From the NCBI GenBank assembly GCA_007922225.1, contig ML679954.1, forward strand, positions 20,140,912 to 20,204,911: DNA of 64,000 nucleotides, given 5' to 3'. Both the position numbers and the translations under genes were made by a program. Source of the stretch: Emydura subglobosa. Lineage: Eukaryota > Chordata > Testudines > Chelidae. Positions within the stretch are counted from its first letter, which is position 1; the number at the start of each line of letters is the position of its first letter. The notes under the pieces were generated by a model. The model was not told where the DNA came from, did no database searches, and worked only from the letters and a program-made list of their open reading frames with translations. This document shows, one piece after another, positions 12,734 through 23,200 of this stretch.

Positions 12734-13887
12734 TTCAGCAGGATTTTAATGATGATACCACTAGTGGTTCGTTGAAGTCGGCCTGCCTGCAGGGCTACTT
12801 CATTGCAGCTAAGTGTGAAGTTGGATATGCGGATTCTCAGCCAAGGGGCAAATATCAAAGTCTGGCCCAGATAGAAGGTCTTAGAGTGGGAAAGGGAAAT
12901 GGATTCCACCTTTTACTTACTCTGTATAGTTTCCAGTTTTGAAAAGCAATACAAAGCAAAATGTGTTATATTTTCTTCATTACAACACAGACGTGCTCAC
13001 GTACATTGGATAAATCAATTGTTTTTAAAATCATTTGGAATACTAGTGTTTTGTGAGTGCTTTGTGACAGACTAAAAGAGCAAGAGCTACAATATCCTTT
13101 ATAAATATGGGAAATAATTACTTAACAAAATCAGTGAAATATATATAAAGTATTAACAGAGAATGTAATAATGTTACTTTGATCTATTGTGACATAAAAA
13201 ATCTTACCTAGTATCAAAACCCTTTGAAAAATTGATATGTTAGTAAATGACTTTTTTCCCAGAAAAAGTAGCTTTTAATTTAAATGAAAACACTGTGCAG
13301 ACTTGGAACTGCTGAAGAAGAAACATACAGACTAAGTGTTATATGTCAGATTACAGTAATGTCCTAGAATTTTCTTCTGCACCAGAAAATGTAGACCTCA
13401 GACCTTTATGTGGGTTGGAAGTGCACTCAGATGAGTGGTAAAGATTAGAGATTACTGAACTCTGAAGCCCATTTGAATGCCTGATATTCTGTAAGAATTA
13501 ATTTGATAAAAGAATAAATTCACTATGCCCCAGTCTATGCATACTCACTAATAGGAGTATAAAAATCTTAGTTACAAAATGTAAGACATCTGTTAAAAAA
13601 ACATTTCCTGTATGCTAATTTTAATTAGTTCTGAGATAAAACAGGCATTTAAAATTGCAGTATCTAATAATTGAAGTAATTTTATTATAGTGCTGTCTTT
13701 TATTTTAATGAACCACATCTGTGTCTTGAGACCACAGCTTCATAGAAAGTTATCCAAAGATACACGTTGATAAATTTTCACTTTTGTATCTTCATCCTGA
13801 ATTCTCATAGCTATAAAGTGCTGACCAATAAAATTCCAGTAGAAGTTGTGACATATTGCCCCACAAATAGAATTGCAGATCAAGATT

Positions 13888-13965
13888 TTCAAGTGGCTAG
13901 TAACTTTGGGTATCTTAAAATTTGGGTCTCCAACTTTGGGGATACCTTAAAAATGTCTGACAAGC
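13888..13965. repeat. Decayed 'gattttcaa' fold-back fragment
   Basis: The stretch reads agattttcaagtggctag, then pieces such as tttgggtatcttaaaa and tggggataccttaaaa. This resembles the common reptile palindromic repeat built from 'gattttcag' ends and 'ttgagacaccttaaa' inner arms. A better copy is at 34062-34230. Short and decayed. Confidence 0.35.
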
Positions 13966-14189
13966 AGGTCTGTTGTGAAAATGAAACTCCTTCACAGTGT
14001 CTCCTGTTGGATAACCAGAATAACTAACCACTGTTAAACGCATGGCCACAGCACCTGTCACATTGCTTTACGTGATGGGGTGTGGCGAAGAACTTTATAG
14101 GGCTGATTTAGAACTGATTTAGAGCACTTTGTGATTTCTGAAGAGTACATGACCAGCTAGCCTAACTGATAGGGATTCCATACACTCCT

Positions 14190-15660
14190 AAGTGATGCCC
14201 AGCAGTATTTGGCTGTAATAAAGCTGGCAGATCCAGAGTTGCAGTATTGTCTGCCAGTTTTCCTGCTTGTGCTGAAAGAGTGGGCACCAATAATTTCCCC
14301 TGCTCTGAAGAACAATTTTTATCATTTAAAACTGGAGTCTTTACCAGAATTTCAGGTTCTCAGTGCCAAGGTCTTCCCTTTTGTAGTTTTTAGTCTTTTT
14401 CCTGACTTGAGGGACACTTACTTATTTGGTGGCTGACAAACCTGTTAAAGCTAAAGAAAATGTGTGTTACTGCTACCTGTCAGGCTAAGCTTCAGGCTAA
14501 AGGCAGTCACTGTGCTAAGTGCACAGGAGAGGTTAAGCAGCAGAATCAGCCAAAGAAAGATGCAGCATGGAGATGCAACAGGAGATCCGTCCAGCACAGT
14601 CACAGCCCTGGTCTGCTTTCAGTGCTGTGCCTGATGGCCATCCAGTGCCTGACAGGACAACATTACTTTCCTTCACTATAGCCTATTGACATTAGAATCC
14701 CAGTGTTTATTCCCAGGGTTTTTTCAATCTTTGCTGGTTCATCCATAGTTTTATGAGTACCAGAGGCTTTCCGTAGCTATTGAAATAGATGCTCCTGATA
14801 GTGGGAAAAGAAGCTAGCATCCTGCATCATGCAGTCTTCATTCCTTTCACAAAAGATTGGTATAACAATCCTTATGCTCCTGCGTTTACAAAATGCTTCA
14901 TGGTCATAGCATTTTTTCTCTGTGAAATGAGAATGAATATTTTACTTTTCACGATGTTGGGCACTTACCATGAACCCTGGTGATTCCAAAGTCCCAGTTT
15001 GTTCTTTAATGTACAGATGAACACTAGTAGACAGCTCAACCCTGAACTTTTCTGTCTCAGGATAGATTCTCACATATTCTTGATCTGTCAGAAAAGGTTT
15101 ATCAGATCCAGCAATTATCAGCAAGGATCAAGCTGTAGATACAGACTCTTGACCTAAAGAAGTGTTTTTGTGGTATTCATAATGTGGTTTCCTATAAGGC
15201 AGTCTCAGTGGGCCCAAAGTTTATCATTGATCTCAAGGCACGAGGACTCATGCACTGTATTGAAATGACAGATAGCTCCTACATATATTGACTTGCTGGT
15301 GGCCCCGAGCTACCAGCTCATTTCTGAAGGTTCACATTCCTCCAAACCAAACTGCAGTAGCCACTGGTGTGTTCTGGCTAGGATGGGGGGAGTACATACA
15401 AAGGAGCTTTGCACAAAAGGCATATGTCTCTTCAGGAAGTCTCCATACAAACATTTTCTAGAAATGAGGCAATTATGGTATGTACTGAAAAGTTCCAGAG
15501 ATATGAAGTTGCAAAAAGTGGACAATCAGGACATCGAATATCCTATATATTTGAAAATACTTATAAACAGTTGTGGCTAGAAAGGATGGTTAGAGCTAAA
15601 AAGATAGTTGATCAGTGGTGCCATTATGCCTATTGATCCTCCTTATAGTGACTCTCCATG
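14190..15660 (+). mobile_element. Heavily decayed DIRS-like retrotransposon relic (RT / RNase H part)
   Basis: The region lacks the AT-rich texture of the intron and gives scattered protein matches on the + strand. About 15205-15260 reads GPKFIIDLKARGL, like the P-V-I-D-L-R-x-L block of DIRS reverse transcriptases. At 15310-15480 pieces such as FWLGWG, then LHTNIF and FLEMRQ, follow the D-x-S-x-x-G-W-G / L-H-I-N-x-L-E-M order of the RNase H region, which is much better preserved in the copy at 38940-39460. Many stops and frameshifts. Boundaries are vague. The alternative is another LTR or LINE relic, or chance resemblance. Confidence 0.35.
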
Positions 15661-16082
15661 TCCACTTCTGAAGCTTTGTACCATTACACAGTATGTCTGT
15701 GTTAACAGTAGTAATTTCACAGGGAGATGTCATTATAATCACTGTACCAAGATACTGGGACTGAAATACAGATTTTCAGGTAGATAGAAGTTCAACTTGC
15801 TTAAGAAATTAATAAAAATACCATGTAGTCAAGCAGGGATTATGGATCTATGGGTGTAAATTTTACCATCCTTCTGATACAAACACCTCCATGCATAGGC
15901 TGCAGCATGAAAGAAGGCATAGAGTGACCTTCCTAAGCAAGGCTCCCTACCCTTTTCATATTTAAATCTCCTTTGAAGACAGACTTCTTTTATGTTGCCT
16001 ATAGTGGATCTACCTGACACTATTAAATGGAAGAAAATAAAAGAACATGATGCTTTCCATTTCCTCTACTCCTACCTATATA

Positions 16083-16195
16083 GGCTCCAGTCCTGCACGG
16101 ACTTAGGCATGAGTTTATGCCCTATGAGTAGTCCTATCGGCTTCTCCCAGGGTGAATTAAGCATCTTTGTAAATCTTTGCAGGATCAGGCCCATA
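16083..16195. repeat. Fold-back element, 'aatcctgca' family
   Basis: The left end is ggctccagtcctgca and the right end is tgcaggatcaggccca. These are inverted copies of each other, with an inner pair around gagtagtcctat. Size and layout match the copies at 17832, 20376, 21876 and 53850. Confidence 0.55.
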
Positions 16196-17831
16196 TTTTT
16201 TTTTTTAAACGTTACATTTGATATCTTTGTATTTTTCTTACAAATGGGGTTTGGTCACAGGGTTCTTTTTGCAGTGCTGGGGGCTTGATTCCTCTGCAGT
16301 TCTCTTCCTGCTGGTTTTGTATGCTGTCTGAGCTGCTCTGTATTTGGCCTGGCTAATTTGCCGATCCGCCTGCCCTGTCGCTCACGATATGGTCCACCTA
16401 TTTATTCCATGTGGGATTTTAGACTCCTTTCTTGTATCTTTTGCATTGCAGAATGGCAGCTTTTTATGATTAAAAAGAAATAGGCTTATATTTTATGAAC
16501 TTCAGCATTTTCCCCTCCAAATGATTTAGCCCAATTGTTCTCTTTTGTTAATGGAACAGTGCACTTTATATTGGCTGTGAGAAGCAGTACAATTTCTTTT
16601 ACATTCCCATGATTATTATAGTTGAAGTGGCTAATGCATTTAAAAGATTCTATTACCAAATCTACTTTTTTTTGTTTAAAAAAAAATAAAAACATCTCTA
16701 GTCCTTAAATAGACCACTACATTTTCAACGCTAAATTAAATATATCACTCCAAAATATTGAAATTCTCCTTTCAAAGTGAATGTACTTTCTGGATACTGT
16801 ATATGTGTCATCAAATGAAAAAAATTACATAGATATGACATTAAGTTTGAGAATTTCAGTGTGCAAAACTCAGAAAATGTAAAAAATTAAGTGCAATATT
16901 GTTAAGTTAGGTCTTGAATTTTCTGACTTCTGTGCATTTAGTTCATTTAACATCCTTGTTGAGTTTTTTTTAAAGAAAATTGTGCCACTGTAGTCTGAAG
17001 GCATATTTGAATATGCAGTTTATCATACCTCTGAATAATCATGGAGTGAGAGAGCCACTATTCTTGGTGTCCAGGCAGAGGTTCCTAAAGGCACTGCTGT
17101 TTTTGGTGCAGTAATCACAACTATAGTTTTACAGTAATTGTACCTGCATATATTATATACAAGTATTTTTGATGGTAAGGATGACCTGGAAAGATTTGAC
17201 AAAATGTCAGGGTGGATCACAAATTTATGACTGTGATAAGGAGATCCAGGAGGGCTTGACACAGTGGTTAGGAGAAAAGTGTAGGAGAAATTTTGTATTT
17301 GGTAATTGCTGGTAAGGGCTAGTATTCTAATAAGCAAGCTCTAGGGAAGCACGTTTCAGAGTGCAGACTGCCTTGGAGAATATGTAAAATTTGAAATAGA
17401 TGACAAATTTGCTCCATCAGAAAGGTCACTGAACTGACTGGATACCTTCTAATATCACCTGAAAGAAATTGGGGAGAGCAGAAGAATCCTAATAATTTCT
17501 CACCTTCCAAATAGGACCATAGAGTACCTAGAAGTTCCAGTAGCCTTTCTTCTGCATTCCAGGCCATCTTTTTCTAAATTCTGTTGACTCTGAGGGGCTC
17601 AGTGGATTTGGGGGCTTGTCATGAACATACTGTGTAGTCTAATGGTAGAGATGTGTATGCTCTCACATAGAGGTGTGCTTGTGTATGTTTCTGTCTGGAA
17701 GTTGTGCACTTAATTCAATAAGAAAAAAATAGAGCCTACTCTAACGGCCTTTAAAGTATTGTTCGTTCTATGACAAACTCCCTGTATCGATCTAGTCATT
17801 ACCATGACTCAGTTTCTGCATTCTAGGATAT

Positions 17832-17946
17832 AAGGCCCCAATCCTCAAACAACACACACAAGTCACACTATTGAATTCATATGAGTAGTTCAAAATAGGA
17901 CTACATGTATGTGTGAAGTTACTCATGTGTGCACAGGATGGGGTCT
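17832..17946. repeat. Fold-back element, 'aatcctgca' family
   Basis: The left end is aaggccccaatcctcaaa and the right end is cacaggatggggtctt, an inverted pair. The centre carries a mirrored pair of catatgagtagt and aggactacatgtatg. This is the cleanest full-length copy of the family in the window, about 115 bp. Confidence 0.6.
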
Positions 17947-18149
17947 TAAATCCCCACTTTCCCTGGGGAGGTACTATAAAATGTCATAAAAGTGAAAAGA
18001 TTACCCGATGTGTATAGTAAATCTGAATGTAGTACTGCCACAGTTTCAGCCAGTCTTACTTAATTTAAGAACTTGAGAAAGCACTACTAACACTTGTCAG
18101 CTGATATTATTTATTGGCTTCCTTATACATTATTGTTTTCCTTTTCTAG

Positions 18150-18260
18150 CTGCGACAATTAGTTAACATATGTATCAACCCGGATCCAGAGAGGCGACCA
18201 GACATAGCCTATGTCTATGATGTAGCGAAACGTATGCATGCACACACTGCAAGCAGCTAA
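18150..18260 (+). CDS. NEK7: NEK7 last coding exon, C-terminus and stop
   Basis: The exon encodes the final 36 residues and a TAA stop: [20 protein letters not shown], then [16 protein letters not shown]. It contains kinase subdomain XI with the invariant Arg (R-R-P-D) and the C-terminal NEK7 tail. In human numbering these are residues 267-302, so the total matches the 302-residue human protein exactly. From memory of human NEK7 the visible differences are conservative (M/I, K/R, V/I, T/A) plus C/H near the end. K293, reported to contact NLRP3, is conserved. The acceptor is cttttctag and the phase is 0. Confidence 0.96.
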   Translation: MRQLVNICINPDPERRPDIAYVYDVAKRMHAHTASS

Positions 18261-18411
18261 AAGAGCATGAAGAGAAGAACCAGAAATTTTCAAGTATTTA
18301 TGTGCAAATCCTCCCACTCCTTTTTACATCCGTGTTACATAAATGTAATATTTCAGAGCTGACTGATGTGCTTTGAATTGTGAACCAGTTTACACACAAG
18401 CTTCATGAGGT

Positions 18412-18440
18412 GGTTTGTTTGTTTGTTTGTTTTTGTTTTT
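18412..18440 (+). repeat. (TTTG)n tract in the 3'UTR
   Basis: Several TTTG units followed by a T-rich end, about 150 bp after the NEK7 stop codon. Simple sequence. Confidence 0.85.
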
Positions 18441-19869
18441 ACCAATTTGTAGTTTAAAAATATAGGGTAAAATGGTAAATGAGAGAGAGATTTAAAATGT
18501 AAAGGATGATATAGAAAATTGTGGTTTCCGAAAGCTTTAAAAATAGTGATTTCAGATGTATTTTCCTGTTAATAACAAAATTTCATTCAGTTGGATGTTC
18601 AATTCTAAAACATCATAGCACTGCAGTTTTGCACGATATGGATATTAGGCTTATTACCTTAAAACAAAATGTCTGACTCTATCTCACTTTTTTAATAACT
18701 TATGGAAGTTATGAATCAGCACAGTTAATGAATTTATTTTAATTTTTGTTCTACGAGGGAAATAATTAGAACAATTTATTGTATTTTATGATGAATTGTA
18801 GTTTACAGTTTTGCTTCTAAAAATGTAGATTGAAATCATCTGATTAGCTGTTTTGCTAAAATGCAATTGCTAAATGTGAAAAAAAAATTGGGGGGGCAAA
18901 ATTGTCAGACACTGAAAAATCTCTGTAACCTATCCCTTTTCCTTGAGTTATTGTGGCTTAAATGAACCCAGAAAATTGGCTTTAAGGGTTGGTTTGGCCA
19001 GTGTAAACTCCAAACCTGCAATTTGATTGGTACGGCTGCCATCACACCTGTACAGCACTCCATTTACTTCAGTGGGGCTCTGCAATCAGATCCTAAAACC
19101 CTTTCGGGCCCCTGTTGTGGTAAGTGGGGTTTGTCTACACATGCACATGCCTGTCTAAACAGGTCTGTTTGAGGAAGAGGGCCTTAAGTTACAATGCCGC
19201 AGGGATTTCCGTTTGTGGAGGTGTTTGTAGATTTTGTTTTTAAATTCTTTGGATGACTTTACTGTACTATATTTTTAATTCCTTTTTAAAATACATTTTT
19301 AATCCAGAAACCTATTGGACAAAATACAATTGTCCACTTAATACAAACATACGCTTTCTAAAATACCTGATTTTATGGTATCTGCCCTATCTTTTATTTT
19401 ATCTACCCTAAAAACATGGTTTTATAGTCTGTAAAAGTTACTTTAGCTTTTGTATTTAAAGAAAAAAAAATCAATGCTGCTTTATTTGTGCAGTCAGTGT
19501 ATTTGCTGATTATACTTTAAAATGGTGTCATTTTACCAATATTTTATCTGAGTTCAAAAGTAAATTCAAAATATGTTGGTTAAACTTTGTATTGGTCACT
19601 GTTTATGCATGAATGATTTGTTTTATTGGGAAGTGAAAGTAAGTAAACACAATACGTTGTACCTATAAATGTTGATGAAAATTTGTCCAATTTCTCTGAA
19701 TTTCAAGACCATATTGTTAAGCAAACACACAAAGCTGTCAAAGTGGTTCATTGCTATAAGGTTGGCGATGAGAATTTTATTGATACCAGCTTTATTGTTG
19801 AAATGTAGTTAGTTAAATATTTTTTATACAAAAAGTTAAGAAAAAAAAAGTAAAAATTGAGTACTTACA

Positions 19870-19877
19870 TGTAAATA
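19870..19877 (+). promoter_or_regulatory. Pumilio response element
   Basis: TGTAAATA matches the Pumilio-binding consensus UGUANAUA exactly. Pumilio proteins bind such sites in 3'UTRs to promote deadenylation. An eight-base match in a 3.3-kb UTR has a real chance background, so function is unproven. Confidence 0.4.
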
Positions 19878-19960
19878 TTGGTTCTGTATACATTCAGTTC
19901 ACTGTGCATTCAACATTTCTATCTGTTGTTTTTCCACATTTCCTTTATTAAAAAAGTTCG

Positions 19961-19996
19961 CATAGACAGTATAATGAACATAGACAGTATAATGAG
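19961..19996 (+). repeat. 18-bp tandem duplication
   Basis: catagacagtataatgaa is followed directly by catagacagtataatgag, two copies with one difference, inside the NEK7 3'UTR. Confidence 0.9.
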
Positions 19997-20149
19997 CAGC
20001 AATAGTTTTGTTTCTTATTCTTTTTGATTTGACATAATTCAGAAACAATAAGAACCCAGCTATAGATTTATAGACAAGTTTCACCATATAAAATGAAGAA
20101 AAGACATCCTATTGAAAATTATTTGTTTGCAAAAATGCAATTTTTTTTA

Positions 20150-20225
20150 TACATGTGGGACAGATCCTCAGCTGCTTGAAACTAGTGTAGCTGCATTTAT
20201 TCAAGTCAGCTGAGACTCTGGGCTA
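20150..20225. repeat. Old interspersed repeat fragment
   Basis: ggacagatcctcagctg at the left and cagctgagactctggg at the right form an inverted pair, as in the common sauropsid repeat that begins with 'gatcctcagctg'. The copy is decayed and lies within the NEK7 3'UTR. Confidence 0.35.
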
Positions 20226-20282
20226 TAATTTAATGTCAAAGATGCTTTGTTGTAGGATGAATCCTCAGTTTTTCATCTAACT

Positions 20283-20350
<68 letters not shown>

Positions 20351-20355
20351 TGTAC
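20283..20355 (+). repeat. (TG)n microsatellite with two TACG interruptions
   Basis: A dinucleotide TG run broken at about 20315 and again near the end by 'tacg'. It lies in the NEK7 3'UTR, so it would be transcribed as a GU repeat. Confidence 0.95.
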
Positions 20356-20375
20356 TGAATGTAATCTTTTGAGGC

Positions 20376-20440
20376 TGCATTGGGACTACTCAAATGAGTA
20401 AAATTATTCATCTGTAAATGTTGGCAGGATTGGGCCCATA
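20376..20440. repeat. Half copy of the 'aatcctgca' fold-back family
   Basis: gggactactcaaatgagt followed by tggcaggattgggcccat is the right arm of the family whose full copy is at 17832-17946. It lies inside the NEK7 3'UTR. Confidence 0.5.
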
Positions 20441-21072
20441 TCTTGCCTGTCTCTGTCTGGCAACCTTTACACCGAGATTCCACTGAATATATCAAATAAT
20501 TTATAGTTCTTGGTGACGATGATGTTCCATAAGATTTGAAATTAAATGAAATAATTTGTGCTAAAATGGGGAGCAGAGTAGTATTTGCTTGTCCGCCAGC
20601 AATAGGTGTTAGTTTGCAAAAATATTAGTCATTCTTTTAATCTATTATTTCTGATAAACATAATATTTACAAGGGTTGAAAAAATTGTACACAATGAAGT
20701 TATTTCTATAAGATAGTCTATTTATTTTAACCTCTACTTAAGTCAAATATGCACATCACTTTTCCTGAAGAAACTAATATTTTAGGTAGAAATTATTTCT
20801 GGAAGGCTGCATGGTAAGAAAATTATGGCAATGCTTGAGTTGGCAAATACACATCAAAAACATTAAGCCTATTTTTTGGTATTGATTTAACCTTATGTTA
20901 AGTAAAATAAGTAATTACTCTGATTTTAAAAGCAGTAAAATGAATGATATAGAGATGATTGAGTTAAATCTTAGATGTTGTAAACAATTACCTAATGAAG
21001 ATGAAAATGCTGAGCAGCCTAGTGTCAGATATTAAAGTTTACAAAGGGTAAATGAAGTTTACCCCTGCTTTA

Positions 21073-21165
21073 AGGGTCAGGTTCTGCAGCTTACTCACAC
21101 TAAGTAGTACTTAATGTAAATATATAGAACCACTCATGTAAGTAAAGACTGTAGAATCTATCCCT
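21073..21165. repeat. Fold-back repeat fragment
   Basis: gggtcaggttctgcagctta at the left and gactgtagaatctatccc at the right are a decayed inverted pair, with gtagtacttaatgta and gaaccactcatgtaag inside. It resembles a common reptile palindrome that begins with 'ggccagattctg'. Confidence 0.4.
21115..21122 (+). promoter_or_regulatory. Second Pumilio response element
   Basis: TGTAAATA again matches UGUANAUA exactly. It is about 410 bases before the main poly(A) signal and overlaps an old repeat fragment. Confidence 0.35.
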
Positions 21166-21530
21166 TAATAAAGTGCCTAACAGCATACGAGAATTACAAA
21201 ATAAGTAATAATGATTACAACCATTTCATGAGTGCCTTACCACTTAAATAGCTTCTATTACAAAACACCATTCTAGTTGCCACATACTGTAGGTGTTGTT
21301 AACATTTACTATGATATTTATTTTACAAGTTGCATTAAATGCTTTTTCTTTGAAATGAATGTATTATGTTATAACAAAAATATGTAATTATTCTCTGCCT
21401 TGTATTTCAATAGTACTGTAACATTATTGTCTTCCTTTGTGAAATATGGTATTTTGTTGTGCTTTGAATGCCCTTGCTGAAAAGTTTGCCCTTGGTCTTA
21501 AACTACTTTGCTGTACAATATCCTAATATA

Positions 21531-21536
21531 AATAAA
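21531..21536 (+). terminator. NEK7: NEK7 polyadenylation signal
   Basis: Canonical AATAAA on the NEK7 strand in an A/T-rich context, at a distance from the stop codon (about 3.3 kb) plausible for a long vertebrate 3'UTR. It is the last AATAAA before the sequence changes to repeat-rich intergenic DNA. Confidence 0.6.
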
Positions 21537-21875
21537 ACATACAAAAATTAAATATAATATAAAAACTATAGTGCATCCATGATAATTTATGGAGCCTTTC
21601 CTTTTACAGATAGGTAACATCTAGTAATATCCATATCCTGTGAATAATCTACTACTGCCCGTAGTTGATCATAGATGAGAGTTACTGAATGGTGCAAGAG
21701 AATGTTTTAAAATCTTTATAACATAAATCAAAAGTGCAGAAAATATTACAGCAGGCATGTTCATGATTGCACAAATGTGATGCTTTTAGGTAATACTTTT
21801 AAAAGAGTATTTTAAATTAAAATTAGGGCATATGTGAAAATCATAAAAAGTACATATATCATAAAAAGGCACTAA

Positions 21876-21965
21876 AGCCCCAATCCTGCAAGCTACTGCA
21901 TGTGGGTGGATCCTTCTGCCTTCTTGGAGTTCCACTCATTTTCAACGGACGTCTTGTGCACGCAG
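21876..21965. repeat. Fragment of the 'aatcctgca' fold-back family
   Basis: gccccaatcctgcaagctac marks the left end; the right part reads tcttgtgcacgcaggttg. It lies just beyond the predicted NEK7 3' end. Confidence 0.4.
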
Positions 21966-22494
21966 GTTGAATAAATAGTAACTGCTATACAGTGTATGCA
22001 AATAACATCTCTATTTATTCAACATACCAATTAGACCTTTATATTTCACTGTTCTGTATTGCAAATTACTGTCTTTATTTCTTTTCTGTACAGTTCAGTT
22101 GTTCAGATATTAATAAGATTGGTAGTCTGACCGTTTAAGTGTTTCTTTTTAATGGATAGGAATTTTACAAAATATAGCGGATGTATTAAAAAAAAACATT
22201 AAAAGTGTCTGAGAAGGCTTGTGTTTCATTAATGTGCATAATAAAGATAGCCCTAAAGGGCAATAGTCTTGGTAGCTGCTTGGAAGTGGGGAAGATAGTG
22301 GGATCGCCTGTATCCAGTATGGTTTTCTGCAGCAATTCTCCACCCTTAATCTCCAGTTTAGTTGCTGCAGAGTATTGTTGGATTGGGGTCCTGGCAAAAA
22401 AAAGGTATTGGGGAGACTGAGTTTGGTGCTGAGTGGAAAGTGCTGTGATTTACAGAGCTGGGTGAGGGGACTCTGGAAGTCGATTCAGGAAGGA
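21966..22494. other. Intergenic, no recognised feature
   Basis: About 530 bases between a fold-back fragment and a CR1. I see nothing that I can name in it. Confidence 0.5.
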
Positions 22495-22830
22495 TCGTAA
22501 TTTATTAGTTGAACTAGAGTGTATCTGTTAGAAAAGCATCCAATCTTGTTTTAAAAATTGCCAGTGATGGAGAATCCACCAGGATCCTTGATAAATTGTT
22601 CAAATGATTAATTACTTTCACTCTTAAAACTTTACACCTTATTTTTAGTTTGAATTTGTCTAGGTTCAACTTCCAACCGTTGGATTTTGTTATACCTTTG
22701 TCTGCTAGATTGAAGAGCCCTCTATTATCAATTTCTTTTCCCCACATAGGTATTTATAGACTGTGATTAAGTCACTCCTTAATGTTCTCTGTGATAAATT
22801 AAATAGATTGAACTCCTTGAGAGTCAGGGG
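22495..22830 (-). mobile_element. CR1 LINE 3' end, antisense
   Basis: The minus strand carries the 3' region of a reptile CR1. On the + strand the pieces ttagaaaagcatccaatc, ttgccagtgatggagaatcc and ttagtttgaatttgtctagg are the antisense of familiar CR1 3' sequence. The same family, with the same 'tttgtctagtttcag' type segment, occurs at 1610-1720, so the two copies are related. The element is truncated and non-coding. Confidence 0.65.
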
Positions 22831-23200
22831 GCTGGGCCTAATTTGGGAGATAGGGTTCTGGGTGGTGGATTTTTAGATTACTGGTCTCTCCATTACTTGT
22901 AACACCATATAACAATCAGTATCCTAGGCCAATCCAACCACTTCTAATCCCTCTATTTAACCAGTGAGGAAGTTACATATTCCTAAACTTCACTCTTAGT
23001 GGGTTTGTCAGTGAGCCCAGATGTGTGGCTGACCAGACCTTGCTTTCAGAATCAACCTGCAAAACAGATCCTGCATTTAAAAAAAAAAGAGAGGGTGAAG
23101 GGGAGGAGAACAGGGGGACATAAAAGCACAATGGCTATTCACAATGGTTTATTTTTAATTAATTATAGCTTTTGAACATTCAATAAGTGTGGATCTCCCA
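22831..23200. other. Intergenic, no recognised feature
   Basis: 370 bases between two LINE relics. One A-rich tract at 23079-23088. Nothing else identified. Confidence 0.5.

Larger units (their letters stand above)
11093..14189 (+). other. NEK7: NEK7 last intron, first part
   Basis: Intron after the donor at 11093. It contains a (TTTA)n tract at about 11811-11843 and a possible regulatory block at 12640-12900 (listed separately). About 13888-13965 contains a decayed 'gattttcaa' type fold-back fragment. No exon was recognised. Confidence 0.5.
15661..18149 (+). other. NEK7: NEK7 last intron, 3' part
   Basis: Intron up to the acceptor cttttctag before 18150. Two fold-back copies in it are listed separately. 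The remainder (for example 16200-17830) shows no feature that I recognise. Confidence 0.5.
18261..21560 (+). other. NEK7: NEK7 3' untranslated region
   Basis: Sequence after the stop codon runs without interruption to a canonical AATAAA at 21531-21536, followed by A/T-rich sequence in which cleavage would fall at about 21550-21560. Another AATAAA at 21167-21172 could give a shorter form. The region contains (TTTG)n at 18412, a long (GT)n at 20283, two perfect Pumilio sites (19870-19877 and 21115-21122) and fold-back repeat fragments. The end point is inferred from the signal only, without transcript evidence. Confidence 0.65.

Noticed and set aside
20277..20495. Minus-strand frame with a His-Thr repeat
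   Set aside because: It is a translation of the TG microsatellite.
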